From positions 1-11,655 of the forward strand of contig DATKDU010000302.1 of assembly GCA_035512595.1 (NCBI GenBank): 11,655 nucleotides of DNA, written 5' to 3'. Below the pieces are notes generated by a model. The model saw only the letters and a program-made list of their open reading frames with translations, had not been told where the DNA came from and did not search any database. The position numbers were made by a program, and so were the translations under genes. Positions 11,655-11,655 of the stretch are shown piece by piece (positions within the stretch are counted from its first letter, which is position 1; every line of letters starts with the position of its first letter). This DNA comes from DATKDU01 sp035512595. GTDB taxonomy: Bacteria > Planctomycetota > Planctomycetia > Pirellulales > Pirellulaceae.

Positions 11655-11655
11655 C

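Overview
The window looks like chromosomal DNA from a planctomycete, most plausibly of the Pirellulales/Gemmatales type. This is an inference from several traits: high GC, a secreted LolA-like protein of a style common in that phylum, a membrane protein carrying an Arg-Gln-Phe-Thr-Leu-Leu segment of the kind planctomycetes repeat, a strongly divergent phosphoglycerate kinase, and several families of short dispersed repeats. No single marker fixes the taxonomy. There is no rRNA, tRNA, CRISPR array, transposase or phage gene.

Layout. (1) 1-903 (+) is the 3' part of a gene encoding two tandem jacalin-like beta repeats; it runs off the left edge. (2) 1053-2453 (+) is a divergent phosphoglycerate kinase. 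(3) 2614-3186 (+) is dCTP deaminase. (4) 3336-4541 (-) is an HtrA/DegP serine protease, encoded downstream of and translationally coupled (TAATG) to (5) 4541-6958 (-), a large YfhO-like multi-pass membrane protein. (6) 7146-8057 (+), divergent from the YfhO gene, is a secreted LolA-like protein of unknown role. (7) 8197-10803 (+) is RecQ helicase. (8) 10805-11560 (-) is an unknown membrane protein that converges on recQ with one base between the stop codons. These are mostly independent housekeeping or hypothetical genes. The one clear operon is the YfhO-like gene plus htrA.

The most striking signal is not a protein. Three loci (906-987, 2454-2526 and 6578-6648) share one unusual design: four direct 7-nt units, a 12-17 nt spacer, then at least four inverted 7-nt units in register, so each folds into a 28-33 bp hairpin. 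The heptamer differs each time (GCRGART, GTTCAAA, ATTGCGG). Two sit directly behind or over stop codons (the jacalin-like gene and pgk). The third lies in frame inside the YfhO-like gene and adds about 24 residues to a loop. Variant heptamers sit opposite one another in the stem. At the right edge a different 15-nt direct repeat begins, and a perfect 9-bp GC hairpin overlaps the htrA stop. Together these suggest a class of structured, probably mobile or amplified, palindromic elements.
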